The notes under the pieces: model-generated
Databases searched by the model: none
The model's input: only the letters and a program-made list of their open reading frames with translations
Told to the model about the DNA's origin: nothing
DNA from: Neoarius graeffei
Taxonomy: Eukaryota > Chordata > Actinopteri > Siluriformes > Ariidae
Assembly (NCBI RefSeq): GCF_027579695.1
Contig: NC_083587.1
Span: 56,832,238 to 56,896,237 of the forward strand
Direction: 5' to 3'
DNA: 64,000 bases
Part shown: piece by piece, positions 11,412 to 22,789 of the stretch
How positions within the stretch are numbered: the stretch's first letter is position 1
How the letters are laid out: each line of letters opens with the position of its first letter
Program-made: the position numbers and the translations under genes

Positions 11412-12368
11412 CCCTGGTGAAAAAAAAGTACTTTATTGTATTTAAAGTATATTCATATTTTCAATAGTATATTGAAAATGTACTTACACAAATTGTACTT
11501 TTTGTAAATATATAAAAAGTATACTAACATCACGCTTTCACGCTAACACTTTTAACACACTTTAAAATAATTATACTATATTACACTTTATAGAAATATA
11601 TTATACTAAAATATACTTTAAGTGAATGTTATGTGTAATTTCTAAAGTGTACTAATTTTTAAGCTACTTATAATACAAAGTACTAATTAAGCATATATTA
11701 GTACATATAAAGTCATATATTTAAAGTATACAAAATATACTTTAAGTTGTTCCACTTTAGCACATAAAAGTGCACTAAATACACTTCAAGTTGCACTTTT
11801 CTACAATGTAATTACAATTAAAATATATTTAGTACAAAATTAGTTGGGGCGGCACAGTGGTGTAGTGGTTAGCGCTGTCGCCTCACAGCAAAAAGGTCCG
11901 GGTTCGAGCCCCATGGCCGGCGAGGGCCTTTCTGTGTGGAGTTTACATGTTCTCCTCGTGCCCGCGTGGGTTTCCTCCAGGTGCTCCGGTTTCCTCCACA
12001 GTCCAAAGACATGCAGGTTAGGTTAACTGGTGACTCTAAATTGACCGTAGGTGTGAATGTGAGTGTGAATGGTTGTCTGTGTCTATGTGTCAGCCCTGTG
12101 ATGACCTGGTGACTTGTCCAGGGTGTACCCCGCCTTTCGCCCGTAGTCAGCTGGGATAGGCTCCAGCTTGCCTGCGACCCTGTAGAACAGGATAAAGCGG
12201 CTAGAGATAATGAGATGAGAATGAGACAAAATTAGTTGTTCCAAAATGGCATGCCTCAAGTTAACTAATCATAAACACACTTGAAGTATATTGATGATTA
12301 GTGTGGCTTCAAATACACAAAAGTATGCTAAACTTTAGTACACTTAGCACATTTATTTTAAACCAGGG
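11412..12368. mobile_element. AT-rich MITE with CCCTGG ends, split by a SINE
   Basis: CCCTGGTGAAAA at 11,412 mirrors TTTTAAACCAGGG ending at 12,368. The interior is full of AAGTATAC/GTACTTAA-like motifs and has no coding frame. Removing the SINE (11,847-12,225) and one duplication copy leaves about 565 bp. The superfamily is not determined. Confidence 0.5.
11847..12225 (+). mobile_element. Type A SINE, full length, with 13-bp target duplication
   Basis: ACAAAATTAGTTG flanks it at 11,834-11,846 and 12,226-12,238. The head begins GGGCGGCACAGTGG and the tail ends GATAATGAGATGAGAATGAG. It inserted inside the AT-rich MITE. Confidence 0.92.
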
Positions 12369-12376
12369 ATTGCTAA

Positions 12377-12382
12377 TGTAAA

Positions 12383-12413
<31 letters not shown>

Positions 12414-12598
12414 TTTTAAAAAAACTTGCTATCCAAAACAAACTAGCTGCAATGATGTGACAATGAATTAAAAAAAAAGATTAAAACTAGATTTGCATTT
12501 CCTGAAGGAAATACTAGTGCTTGCAAAGCAAAGAATTAAAAGTTCAATATTGATAAATTGATTCTAATTGGTTCCATTGGTCAGATAGAGGGATGAAC

Positions 12599-12645
<47 letters not shown>
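12377..12645. repeat. (AAAT)n and (GAAA)n microsatellites
   Basis: (AAAT)n lies at about 12,377-12,408 and (GAAA)n at about 12,600-12,645. The DNA between is AT-rich without features. Confidence 0.9.
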
Positions 12646-12646
<1 letters not shown>

Positions 12647-12665
12647 GGAGCAGAAGAAAAGTTAT

Positions 12666-12889
12666 GCCATATTTATGTAAGATATGGGGGAAGCCATGGC
12701 CTAATGGATAGAGAAGCAGCTTTGGGACCAAAAGGTTGCTAGTTTGAGTCCCTGGACCAGCAGGAATGGCTGAAGTGCCCTTGAACAAGGCACCTAACCT
12801 TCAACTGCTCCCCAGGTTGCTCTGGAATGTTGTACATCACTCTGGATAAGAGCGTCTGCTAAATGCCATTAATATAATACAATGTAATG
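12666..12889 (+). mobile_element. tRNA-derived SINE with L2-type 3-prime tail
   Basis: The head GGCCTAATGGATAGAGAAGC and the B-box-like GTTTGAGTCCC are tRNA-like. The end reads TCTGGATAAGAGCGTCTGCT with an ATGTA-rich tail, the 3-prime sequence shared by many fish SINEs and L2-clade LINEs. Related copies lie at 52,470-52,655 and 63,055-63,215. Confidence 0.75.
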
Positions 12890-13062
12890 TACAACCCCGA
12901 TTCCAAAAAAGTTGGGACAAAGTACAAATTGTAAATAAAAATGGAATGCAATAATTTACAAATCTCAGAAACTGATCTTATATTCACAATAGAACATAGA
13001 CAACATATCAAATGTAGAAAGTGAGACATTTTGAAATTTCATGCCAAATATTGGCTCATTTG

Positions 13063-13445
13063 GGGCGGCACGGTGGTGTAGTGGTTAGCGCTGTCACCTC
13101 ACAGCAAGAAGGTCTGGGTTTGAGCCCCGTGGCCGGCGAGGGCCTTTCTGTGCGGAGTTTGCATGTTCTCCTCGTGTCTGCGTGGGTTTCCTCCGGGTGC
13201 TCCGGTTTCCCCCACAGTCCAAAGACATGCAGGTTAGGTTAACTGGTGACTCTAAATTGAAAGTAGGTGTGAATGTGAGTGTGAATGGTTGTCTGTGTCT
13301 ATGTGTCAGCCCTGTGATGACCTGGCGACTTGTCCAGGGTGTACCCCGCCTTTTGCCCATAGTCAGCTGGGATAGGCTCCAGCTTGCCTGCGACCCTGTA
13401 GAACAGGATAAAGCGGCTAGAGATAATGAGATGAGATGATAAGAG
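13063..13445 (+). mobile_element. Type A SINE inside the Tc1 left inverted repeat
   Basis: A perfect 15-bp duplication ATATTGGCTCATTTG lies at 13,048-13,062 and 13,446-13,460. The SINE separates the outer and inner direct repeats of the left terminus by nearly 400 extra bases, so it postdates that transposon's arrival. Confidence 0.95.
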
Positions 13446-13651
13446 ATATTGGCTCATTTGAAATTCCATGACAGCAACACATCTCAAAAAAGTTGGGACA
13501 GGGGCAATAAGAGGCTGGAAAAGTTAAAGGTACAAAAAAGGAACAACTGGAGGACCAAATTGCAACTCATTAGGTCAATTGGCAATAGGTCATTAACATG
13601 ACTGGGTATAAAAAGAGCATCTTGGAGTGGCAGCGGCTCTAAGAAGTAAAG

Positions 13652-14674
13652 ATGGGAAGAGGATCACCAATCCCCCTAATTCTGTGCCAACAAATAGTGG
13701 AGCAATATCAGAAAGGAGTTCGACAGTGTAAAATTGCAAAGAGTTTGAACATATCATCATCTACAGTGCATAATATCATCAAAAGATTCAGAGAATCTGG
13801 AAGAATCTCTGTGCGTAAGGGTCAAGGCCGGAAAACCATACTGGGTGCCCGTGATCTTCGGGCCCTTAGACGGCACTGCATCACATACAGGCATGCTTCT
13901 GTATTGGAAATCACAAAATGGACTCAGGAATATTTCCAGAGAACATTATCTGTGAACACAATTCACCGTGCCATCCGCCGTTGCCAGCTAAAACTCTATA
14001 GTTCAAAGAAGAAGCCGTATCTAAACATGATCCAGAAGTGCAGACGTCTTCTCTGGGCCAAGACTCATTTAAAATGGACTGTGGCAAAGTGGAAAACTGT
14101 TCTGTGGTCAGACGAATCAAAATTTGAAGTTCTTTATGGAAATCAGGGACGCTGTGTCATTCGGACTAAAGAGGAGAAGGACGACCCAAGTTGTGATCAG
14201 CGCTCAGTTCAGAAGCCTGCATCTCTGATGGTATGGGGTTGCATTAGTGCGTGTGGCATGGGCAGCTTACACATCTGGAAAGACACCATCAATGCTGAAA
14301 GGTATATCCAGGTTCTAGAGCAACATATGCTCCCATCCAGACGACGTCTCTTTCAGGGAAGACCTTGCATTTTCCAACATGACAATGCCAAACCACATAC
14401 TGCATCAATTACAGCATCATGTCTGCGTAGAAGAAGGGTCCGGGTACTGAACTGGCCAGCCTGCAGTCCAGCTCTTTCACCCATAGAAAACATTTGGCGC
14501 ATCATAAAATGGAAGATACGACAGAAAAGACTTAAGACAGTTGAGCAACTAGAATCCTACATTAGACAAGAATGGGTTAACATTCCTATCCCTAAACTTG
14601 AGCAACTTGTCTCCTCAGTCCCCAGACGTTTACAGACTGTTGTAAAGAGAAAAGGGGATGTCTCACAGTGGTAA
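13652..14674 (+). CDS. Tc1-like transposase, uninterrupted
   Basis: A DDE transposase that would cut and paste its own element at TA sites. The frame is 340 residues, the normal size for the family, with no stop or frameshift. Residues about 1-110 hold two helix-turn-helix regions ([20 protein letters not shown] near 25-44) separated by a basic GQGRK linker at 57-61. The catalytic triad is visible: D154 in WSDESKF, D244 in QHDNAKPH and E279 in PIENIW, with 34 residues between D244 and E279 (DD34E). The usual SPDLNPIE reads SPALSPIE here, but the changed D is not catalytic. The start is the ATG about 150 bp inside the inner repeat. Whether it is active cannot be told from sequence; the SINE in the left terminus may impair transposition in cis. 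Confidence 0.95.
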   Translation: MGRGSPIPLILCQQIVEQYQKGVRQCKIAKSLNISSSTVHNIIKRFRESGRISVRKGQGRKTILGARDLRALRRHCITYRHASVLEITKWTQEYFQRTLSVNTIHRAIRRCQLKLYSSKKKPYLNMIQKCRRLLWAKTHLKWTVAKWKTVLWSDESKFEVLYGNQGRCVIRTKEEKDDPSCDQRSVQKPASLMVWGCISACGMGSLHIWKDTINAERYIQVLEQHMLPSRRRLFQGRPCIFQHDNAKPHTASITASCLRRRRVRVLNWPACSPALSPIENIWRIIKWKIRQKRLKTVEQLESYIRQEWVNIPIPKLEQLVSSVPRRLQTVVKRKGDVSQW

Positions 14675-14897
14675 ACATGGCCTTGTCCCAACTTTTTTGA
14701 GATGTGTTGTTGTCATGAAATTTAAAATCACCTAATTTTTCTCTTTAAATGATACATTTTCTCAGTTTAAACATTTGATATGTCATCTATGTTCTATTCT
14801 GAATAAAATATGGAATTTTGAAACTTCCACATCATTGCATTCTGTTTTTATTTACAATTTGTACTTTGTCCCAACTTTTTTTGGAATCGGGGTTGTA

Positions 14898-15120
14898 TGA
14901 CAGCTTAATGACATCTCCCAGCTTCGGTGGTTCTAGGTTCAGTGGCTCTACCTTTAGGAGCAGTTGGCCTTGAAAAATAAATAGAAGTCAATAGAATGAA
15001 ACATGAAGGATGAAGAAAACAGAAATCAGGAGTGATAGAAGTATGAAAAGAGGTGGAGTACTTTGTAGTATTGCCCATAACATGTCTAGTCAGTGTGGAG
15101 GTATCATTCCAAAAGTTAAC
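14898..15120. other. Unique-looking spacer
   Basis: No recognisable feature lies between the Tc1 element and the next TIR element. Confidence 0.5.
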
Positions 15121-15122
15121 TA

Positions 15123-16032
15123 GAGCGGCGGCTACAATTATCGACAGTCCATAATTATTGACACCTTTTCAGATTTACCAATAAAAAACAATTTTACAAA
15201 AGGTGAGTTTCAGTTACAACAGTTATTATTGGTTAATTAATCAACCGGAAGACCCCCCCCCCCCCCGCCCTTTGACCTTGTCGTCTGATGACACAGCTCG
15301 TTACCTGAGATAAATTTTTTTTCAATACGATCAGCAATTTGAGGAAAACCCGTACCTTATCATCGCAGGTAAGCATGGTGGAAAGATCATGGAGATGATT
15401 TTACTTATCAAATTCACCAATATTTCATGATCTCCTTGTTGAAACCTACTTTGTTTCTTACTCTTTCATTTGACAGTCACCATTCTCTATCTAAACGCGC
15501 GGTGTCCACCATTAGCGACACCCTGTGGGATTAAGTGACATTTACAACTGTTATGGATCGATCTTTGTGTAACATTGTTGAAGTAGATGAAGTACTTTAA
15601 GAGAAATAAAAATGCTGTGATTTATAATCATTTCTTTTCTGATTCATAACAGAATGGAATGTTTATAGAGTATTTGGAATCCGATTGCAATAAATAGAAT
15701 TAGACCAGAATTAAATTCCTAGCATATAAAAAAGTACATGCTTGAAATATTCAGATTTTTCTATTCCATTCAGAAAATATTTTTTGCAGTTTGTTGTAAA
15801 TATCTACCACATATTACAATATCAGTAAATATTTTATATTTTGGTTTGCGGAATGAGATGCAACCTTTGACCTGGATTTTCATGTGGTTACAATCTCAAT
15901 TCCCTGTTGACATTTATTGGTAAACTACAAAACTAGAAATGAATGCAAACAACAATGAATAAGTAACAAAATGTGATCTATGAAAATACTTAGAAAGTGG
16001 AACAAAAAGATTTTCTGACACAGGTTAAACAT
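15123..16032. mobile_element. Left two-thirds of a TIR element (copy 1 of the 55-kb family)
   Basis: It begins GAGCGGCGGCTACAATTATC after TA and stays alignable with 55,121-56,065, including a C-rich run at 15,254-15,266. It ends where the Crypton-like repeat starts. An exon-like stretch at about 15,270-15,368 ends at CGCAGGTAAGC, matching the other two copies of that exon. Stop codons interrupt it here. Confidence 0.7.
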
Positions 16033-16560
16033 TATCAGTTTAGTATGAGCAATTGCGCACTCTGATTGGCTACTCTACTACTAGGCTATCAGCTCATATA
16101 CCTTGAGTAGAGAAAAACAAAATGGCGGAGCATGTTGCTGAACCAACTGAGGATGAAATAAAAACTCTACTTGAAAACAAAACCCCAAAAAATACAAAAA
16201 AAGAGCAACAAAATATGGAATAAAATATTTGATGGTAAGAACGTATCTTTTTTTATTTTTCAAGAATTATTATTATAGCATTTTTCACAAATTGCTCCTG
16301 TCATTTCACCAGTTTGTTTACATTCTAAGCAGAAATCATTTTGTTGAATATTTTGTATAAAATTTTTATTTATAGAATTTGCAAAAAATAAAAATAAAAA
16401 TGCTCTGTTTCTCAAAATCCAGTCAATGTGGATAGAATAAAACAGTTATTCCACTCAATCTCATTGTACATGGCTTATAGATAACTCGATGCTATGCGCC
16501 TTGTCAGCTATCAGCTCATGTACGATGAGATTGAGTCGAATAACTGTTAAATAGAGACTT
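16033..16560 (+). mobile_element. Dispersed repeat with conserved coding start (Crypton-like?), copy 2
   Basis: It is the inverted counterpart of 2,880-3,536. AAAATGGCGG at about 16,121 opens MAEHVAEPTEDEIKTLLENK. Frame continuation through a lysine-rich stretch ends near ATTTGATGGTAAGAACG, a possible splice donor. The remainder is AT-rich and non-coding. The near-identical peptide in the two diverged copies suggests a formerly coding exon. Confidence 0.45.
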
Positions 16561-16644
16561 ACACTTTTCTTCTGTGTGCAGATTATAACTGAAGCAGTCC
16601 TAATGGGGACATAAGACAATTTTTAAAACCAAAATAAAACTAGA

Positions 16645-16804
16645 AGGGCATTTGGTAGAGTGCATACCTCCGCCAAGCTACATACAGTATTATCAACATC
16701 AAAATCAAAGCACTTGAACCGAGGATAATACTAAAGCTGTCCACCAAATTTCATCCAGATCCATTCACTACTTTTTGAGTAAGTCATGTAAAGGCAGTAG
16801 ACAG
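16645..16804. repeat. Unclassified dispersed repeat fragment
   Basis: GTGCATACCTCCGCCAAG and CCAAATTTCATCCAGATCC recur in altered form at 22,620-22,790 and 54,793-54,905. The class is unknown, possibly a LINE 3-prime end or a degraded DNA element. Confidence 0.35.
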
Positions 16805-17193
16805 ATGAAGAAGCCTTTATTTGTCACATGCACACTCAAGCACAGTGAAATTCATCCTCTTCATTTAACCCATCCGAAGCAGTGAACACACGCAGACACA
16901 AGTGAGCACACACACATACCCAGAGCAGTGGGCAGACATACTACAGCCCCCAGGGAGTAGTTGGGGTTAGGTACCTTGCTCAAGGGCACTTCAGCCCAAG
17001 GCCGCCCCATGTTAACCTAACTGCATGTCTTTGGACTGTGGGGGAAACCGGAGCACCGGGAGGGAACCCGCGCAGACACGGGGAGAACATGCAAACTCCA
17101 CACAGAAAGGCCCCCCATTGGCCGCTGGGCTCGAACCCAGAACATTCTTGCTGTGAGGCAACAATGCTAACCACTACACCACCATGCCACCCA
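16805..17193 (-). mobile_element. Chimeric SINE, tail type B
   Basis: The head and conserved core match the type A SINE up to ACATGCAGTTAGGTTAAC. From there the sequence switches to a different 3-prime half with CCTTGGGCTGAAGTGCCC, CCCACTGCTCTGGGTATGTG and GGGTTAAATG. The copy at 27,869-28,275 has the same junction, so this is a real subfamily and not a chance fusion. Confidence 0.8.
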
Positions 17194-17295
17194 GATGTAA
17201 GTGTGGAAAGTTTTTTTTTTAAAGCATGTTACCAAACAGATCCAAAACCTAAGACAAAGGCAGAGTAAAAAAAAACAACAAAAACAGGCAAGGGT

Positions 17296-17686
17296 CTCAT
17301 CTCATCTCATCTCATCTCATCTCATTATCTCTAGCCGCTTTATCCTTCTACAGGGTCGCAGGCAAGCTGGAGCCTATCCCAGCTGACTACGGGCGAAAGG
17401 CGGGGTACACCCTGGACAAGTCACCAGGTCATCACAGGGCTGACACATAGACACAGACAACCATTCACACTCACATTCACACCTACGGTCAATTTAGAGT
17501 CACCAGTTAACCTAACCTGCATGTCTTTGGACTGTGGGGGAAACCGGAGCACCCGGAGGAAACCCACGCGGACACGGGGAGAACATGCAAACTCCACACA
17601 GAAAGGCCCTCACTGGCCACGGGGCTCGAACCTGGACCTTCTTGCTGTGAGGCGACAGCGCTAACCACTACACCACCGTGCCACCC
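17296..17686 (-). mobile_element. Type A SINE, full length, 12-bp target duplication
   Basis: ACAGGCAAGGGT flanks it at 17,284-17,295 and 17,687-17,698. The tail has several CATCT units, more than most copies, suggesting a young insertion. Confidence 0.93.
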
Positions 17687-17862
17687 ACAGGCAAGGGTAT
17701 CAGAGGTAAAGATGAAAGGCAAAATCCAAATATAAAAATACAAGGTCAAAACCAGAAAAGCAATACAAAGACAAAGGTTTGGTAATGTCAGACCCAAGGT
17801 ACAATGCATATACTCTGCCAAGTCTATCACTGTGTCCAAAATCACTCACTCCTCACAATATA

Positions 17863-19480
17863 CAGTGCCTTGAAAAAGTATTCATACCCCTTGAACTTTT
17901 TCACATTTTTCCACCTTACAACCATGAACTTAAAAGTTTTTTATTGAGATTTTATGTGATAGACCAACACAGAGTAGCACATAATTGTGAAGTGAAACGA
18001 AAATGATAAATGGTCTTCAAAATTTTAAACAAATAAAAATCTGAAAAATGTGGTGTGCATTAGTATTCAGCCCCCTGTCCTCTAATACCTCTAAATACAA
18101 ACCAGTGCAATCAATTGCCTTCAGAAGTCATCTAATTGGTTAATAGAGTCCTACTGTGTGTAATTTACTCTCAGCATAAATACACTTGTTCTGTGAAGGC
18201 CTCAGTTGTTTGTTAGAGAACGCTGAAGAACAAACAACATCATGAAGACCAAAGAACTCACCAGACAGGTCAGGGATAAAGTTCTGGAAAAGTTTAAAGC
18301 AGGGTTAGGTTATAAAAAAAATATCCCAAGCTCTGAACATCTCAAGAAGTGCTGTTCAATCCATCATTCAAAAATGGAAAAAGTATGGCACAACTGCAAA
18401 CCTACCAAGACATGGCCATCCACTTAAACTGAAAGAGCGAGCAAGGAGAGCACTGGTCAGAGAAGCAGCCAAGAGGCCCATGATCACTCTGGAGGAGCTG
18501 CAGAAATCCACAGCTCAGGTGGGAGAAACTGTGCACAGGACAACTATAAGTCGTACAGTCCACAAATCTGGCCTTTTTGGAAGAGTGGCAAGAAGAAAGC
18601 CATTGTTGAAAGACAAGCATAAGAAGTCTCGTTTGCAGTTTGCCAGAAGCCATGTAGGGGACACAGCAAACATGTGGAAGAAGGTGCTTTGGTCAGATGA
18701 GACCAAAGTTTAACTTTTTGGCCTAAATGCAAAGCGCTATGTGTGGCGGAAAACTAACACTGCTCATCACCCTGCACACACCATCCCCACTGTGAAACAT
18801 GGTGGTGGCAGCATCATGCTATGGGGATGCTTTTCTTCAGCAGGGACAGGGAAGCTGGTCAGAGTTGATGGGAAGATGGATGGAGCTAAATACAGGGCAA
18901 TCCTGGAAGAAAACCTGTTGGAGGCTGCAAAAGACTTGAGACTGGGAAGGAGATTCACCTTCCAGCAAGACAATGACCCTAAACATACAGCCAGAGCTAC
19001 AATGGAATGGTTTAGATCAAAGAATATTCATGTGTTAGAATGGCCCAGTCAAAGTCCAGATCTAAATCCCATTGAGCATCTGTGGCAAGACTTGAAAATT
19101 GCTGTTCACAGACACTCTCCATCCAATCTGGCTGAGCTTGAGCTATTTTGCAAAGAAGAATGGGCAAAAATTTCAGTGTCTAGATGTGCAAAGCTGGTAG
19201 AGACATACCACAAAAGACTTGCAGCTGTAATTGCAGCAAAAGGTGGCTCTACAAAGTATTGACACAGGGGGGCTGAATACTAATGCACACCACGTTTTTC
19301 AGGTTTTTATTTGTTTAAAATTTTGAAGACCATTTATCATTTTCGTTTCACTTCACAATTATGTGCTACTCTGTGTTGGTCGATCACATAAAATCTCAAT
19401 AAAAAACTTTTAAGTTCGTGGTTGTAAGGTGGAAAAATGTGAAAAAGTTCAAGGGGTATGAATACTTTTTCAAGGCACTG
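17863..19480 (+). mobile_element. Tc1-like transposon, 1.6 kb, complete termini
   Basis: It starts CAGTGCCTTGAAAAAGTATT after TA (17,861-17,862) and ends with the inverted sequence before TA (19,481-19,482). The terminal inverted repeats are about 200 bp, running from the ends to near 18,077 and from near 19,265. They stay nearly identical, so the copy is not ancient. Confidence 0.93.
18242..19262 (+). pseudogene. Tc1-like transposase, broken by one frameshift and one stop
   Basis: The N-terminus MKTKELTRQVRDKVLEK is in one frame. The reading shifts in the A-rich run near 18,311, and from about 18,370 the next frame continues through the second helix-turn-helix region. A TAA at 18,711-18,713 directly follows WSDETKV. 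The rest is open to 19,262. All three catalytic positions remain (WSDETK, QQDNDPKH, PIEHLW). Only two lesions over about 340 codons separate it from an open frame. Confidence 0.9.
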
Positions 19481-20224
19481 TAGTGGAGTATATAGTGAGG
19501 TCGCCATTTTGTAGTGCTGTCTGAATGTATAGTGAGAATTATTATACCTTATAGTGGACTCATAGTATCCCACAATGTATCATGAAAAGTAGTGTACAAC
19601 CGATGGGCACGAACCAAGCAATATATACCATCATGCATTGCGGACGCGCTGAAAGAATGGTGATAATATTGTAGTGTGTTGGGGTGAATGGACGGAGGAA
19701 GAAACACATTATAAATGGACATTCAAGTGCAATTGAAAATAGTAAGAGAATAGAAAATAAGCTAAAATAGAATAAGACAGATAAAATACAAGAATAAAAC
19801 TTCCAGTGCAGAGCAAGGAATTAATCATAAGCCTCAAATTTGATTTAATAAAAGACAAAGAAGAAAGAAAATATTCAGCCTTGATTTAAAAGAACTGAAA
19901 GATGCAGCAGACACAAAGTACTTTGTATTTATTAATGTGGGAAATTATACGCTCAGTATAATATGGATTTATCACAAAAATACATGCATGTATTTATTAT
20001 TTTGAAAACCCACCAGTCGACTGATCTGGCACGTTTTAATTGTGCGACAGTAATGACGTAAATAATGGCGTGGCGGAGTAGTGTCCAAAAGGGTTTTTTT
20101 TCCTTCATTTTACTAATGAGCTCACAATATAGTACTTTATATAGAATTCCCTAGGTAGTAAGTAGAGAGTAGTGAATGAGTGAATGATTTCAGACACAAC
20201 TGATGTGTTTAGAGATTCCTTATA

Positions 20225-21833
20225 CAGTGTTTTGCAAAAGTATTCATGCACCTTTTTTTTTGTCCTGTTTTGTTGCATTACAAGCTCGAATTAAAATTGA
20301 TTTTTGGAGGGTTAGCACCATTTGATTTAGACAACATGCCTACCACTTTAAAGGTGAAAATTGTTGTTTTATTGTGACACAAACAATAATTAAGATGAAA
20401 AAACAGAAATCTGGAGTGTGCATAGGTATTCACCCCCTTTCGTATGAAACCCCTAAATAAGAGCTGCTCCAATCAGTTCACTTCATAAGTCACATAATTA
20501 GTTGATTAAGATCCACCTGGGTATGATCAAAGTGTCACATGATCTGTCACATGATCTGTCACATGATGTCTGTATAACTCAACCTGTTCTGGAAGGATCC
20601 TGACTCTGCAACACTACTAAGCAAGCAACATGAAAACCAAGGAGCCTCCAAACAGGTCAGAGACAAAGTTTTGGAGAAGTATAGATCAGGGTTGGGTCAT
20701 AAAAAGTATCCCAAACTTAGAATATCCCATGGAGCACCATTAAATCCATTATAGCAAAATGGAAAGAATATGGCACCACTACAAACCTGACAAGAGAAGG
20801 CCCCCCACCAAAACTCACAGACCGGGCAAGGAGGGCATTAATCAGAGATGCAACAAAGACACCAAAGATAACACTGATGGATCTGCAAAGATCCACAGTA
20901 GAGATGGGAGTATCTGTCCATAGGACCACTTTAAGCCGTACACTACACAGAGTGGGGCTTTATGGAAGAGTGGCCAGAAAAAAGTAATTGCTTAAGAAAA
21001 CACACTTGGAGTTTGCCCAACAGCATGCGGCAGACTTGCCAAACACATGGAAGAAGATTCTCTGGTCAAATGAGACAAAAATTGATCTTTTTGGTCATCA
21101 TGGGAAATGCCATGTGTGGCGCAAACCCAACACCCTGAGAACACCATTCCTACAGTGAAGCATGGTGGTGGCAGCATCATGCTGTGGGGATGTTTTTTAT
21201 CTGCAAGGACAGGAAAGCTGGTCAGGACTGAAGGAAAGATGGATGGCACTAAATACAAGGCAATTCTGGAGGAAAACCTGTTTAAATTGGCCAAAGGTTT
21301 GAGACTGGGACAAAGGTTCCCATTCCAGCAGGACAATGACCCTAAACATAATGCTAAAGCTACACTGGAGTGGTTTAAAGGGAAACATTAAAATGTCTTG
21401 GAATGGCCTAATCAAAGCCCAGACCTCAGTCCAATTGAGAATCTGTACCATAACTTGAAGATTGCTGTACACCAATGCAACTCATCTAACTTGAAGGAGT
21501 TGGAGCAGTTTTGCCTTGAGGAATGGGCAAAAATCCCAGTGGCTAGATGTGCTAAGCTAATAGAGACATACTGCACTTGTAATTGCAGCAAAAGTTGGCT
21601 CTACAAAGTACTGACTGGGGGGGTATCTATGCACACTCCAGATTTCTGGTGTTTTTTTCATCTTAATTATTGTTTGTCACTATAAAACAACAATTTGCAC
21701 CTTTAAAGTTGTAGGCATGTTGTGTAAATCAAATGGTGCTAACCCCCCCCCCCCCAATCTATTTTAGTTCCAGCTTGTAATGCGACAAAACAGGACAAAC
21801 ACAAAGGGGGGTGAATACTTTTGCAAAACACTG
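20225..21833 (+). mobile_element. Tc1-like transposon, second subfamily
   Basis: CAGTGTTTTGCAAAAGTATT follows TA at 20,223-20,224, and the inverted end precedes TA at 21,834-21,835. Long inverted repeats of about 200 bp include AATTAAGATGAAAAAACAG on both sides. It begins only 23 bp after the preceding MITE. Confidence 0.92.
20631..21640 (+). pseudogene. Tc1-like transposase, inactive (first catalytic Asp lost)
   Basis: Reading begins at ATGAAAACCAAGGAG (20,631) but shifts frame within the first 40 codons. A stop lies near 20,986 in the basic region. A further frameshift falls near 21,125 and a TAA at 21,389 before [12 protein letters not shown]. The usual SDET motif reads SNET near 21,070, so the first catalytic aspartate is asparagine; the other two (QQDNDPKH, PIENLY) remain. 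The C-terminus is also altered after about 21,570. Confidence 0.88.
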
Positions 21834-21835
21834 TA

Positions 21836-22525
21836 AGTGTGTGCTGTGATTGCACTCTAATCTGGAACAGGTGCATGGCAATTGGCTCTAATGGCACTGC
21901 GTGTGAGTGGCAGTCTGCGGTGCGCACTCTGAGGGCTTATTTGTGCGGACATGACAGTGCAACTTTGGGAACAGAATGAAAATTCTGTTTCTGGTTGAGA
22001 GTACGCCATGCACGTTTTGGCTACCGTTTCTCATTGGAGCTTTTTATTTGTCTTTATTTTTCCTTTTTTTCTTTTTTGTGCTTGTATGGTTTGATGTTTG
22101 CTCTTTGATTGATTGTTCTTTGTTTGAATGTTTTGTCTGCCAGTTGTGGCATAGCTCCAAACCCAGTTTTGGGTGTTGGTTTCCTCAGGCCTTGGTCCGC
22201 CATGGGTGATGCCTGTTCTGCTAACTATGGACTGCCATGAGCTCGTTGCTCTTTTTAACATCAGGGTTGCCAAGTGCTCTGTGCGGCAGTGCTTCTGTGC
22301 TTGCTTTGGGGATTCATGGTGCAGTGTTCCGAGTGCTATTCCCCGGTGGTGTCGCAGCTGTGCAAGCGGTGTGGGCTTTACCTACATATGCTTTTTAGTG
22401 GGAATGTGTGCAGCTACGCCACTGGAATTACATCCTGACCCTCTTTTGGTGGACATTTTTTCCCTTGTTTGTTTTGTAATTGTAAAGCGGCTTTGGATGT
22501 GAGAAAGGTGCTATATAAGTTAAAC

Positions 22526-22528
<3 letters not shown>
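21836..22528 (+). repeat. Possible LINE 3-prime end
   Basis: The stretch ends TTGTAAAGCGGCTTTGGATG and GGTGCTATATAAGTTAAAC followed by (AAT)n. This is the style of 3-prime terminus seen in several fish LINE families. No reverse-transcriptase frame is present, so the copy would be strongly 5-prime truncated. The open frame at 22,173-22,502 shows no known domain. Confidence 0.4.
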
Positions 22529-22558
<30 letters not shown>

Positions 22559-22577
22559 GACAAAAATATCCTAGATT

Positions 22578-22625
<48 letters not shown>
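22529..22625. repeat. (AAT)n and (AT)n microsatellites
   Basis: (AAT)n lies at about 22,529-22,556 and (AT)n at about 22,580-22,624. They are followed by a fragment to about 22,790 related to the repeats at 16,645 and 54,793. Confidence 0.9.
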
Positions 22626-22626
<1 letters not shown>

Positions 22627-22789
22627 AGATTTGCATCCAAATCTAATCAATTGTTCCTTGGCCCACGGCTCAGTTTTCCTCAAAATTTCATCAAAATCTG
22701 TTCACTGCTTTTTAAGTTACATTGAGAAAAGGCAAGCAAACAAATGGAGGTGAAAACATAACCTCCTCCAATAAAGTTGGTGGAGGTAA

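Larger units (their letters stand above)
12892..14895 (+). mobile_element. Tc1-like transposon with intact transposase and a SINE in its left inverted repeat
   Basis: The element starts CAACCCCGATTCC after TA (12,890-12,891) and ends GGAATCGGGGTTG before TA (14,896-14,897). AAAAAAGTTGGGACA occurs four times: near 12,905, near 13,487 and as inverted copies near 14,685 and 14,870. This gives an outer plus inner (IR/DR) terminal layout like that of Sleeping Beauty-type elements. Without the SINE (13,063-13,445) it is about 1.6 kb, the usual Tc1 size. A deleted relative lies at 59,694-60,553. Confidence 0.95.
17828..20201. mobile_element. 766-bp-type MITE (copy 1), split by a Tc1 element
   Basis: The left 35 bases (17,828-17,862, CACTGTGTCCAAAATCACTC) and the right part (19,481-20,201, ending GATTTCAGACACAACT) match the two ends of the intact copy at 46,371-47,136, in opposite orientation. 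The Tc1 element at 17,863-19,480 sits at a TA near its left end. No coding frame is present. Confidence 0.75.

Noticed and set aside
13063..13135. tRNA-like sequence with A and B boxes
   Set aside because: It is the SINE head. It lacks a proper cloverleaf and is attached to the SINE body, so it is not a functional tRNA gene.
22173..22502. 109-codon cysteine-rich frame
   Set aside because: It lies in a probable LINE 3-prime region, with no signal peptide, spacing pattern or splice context to support it.
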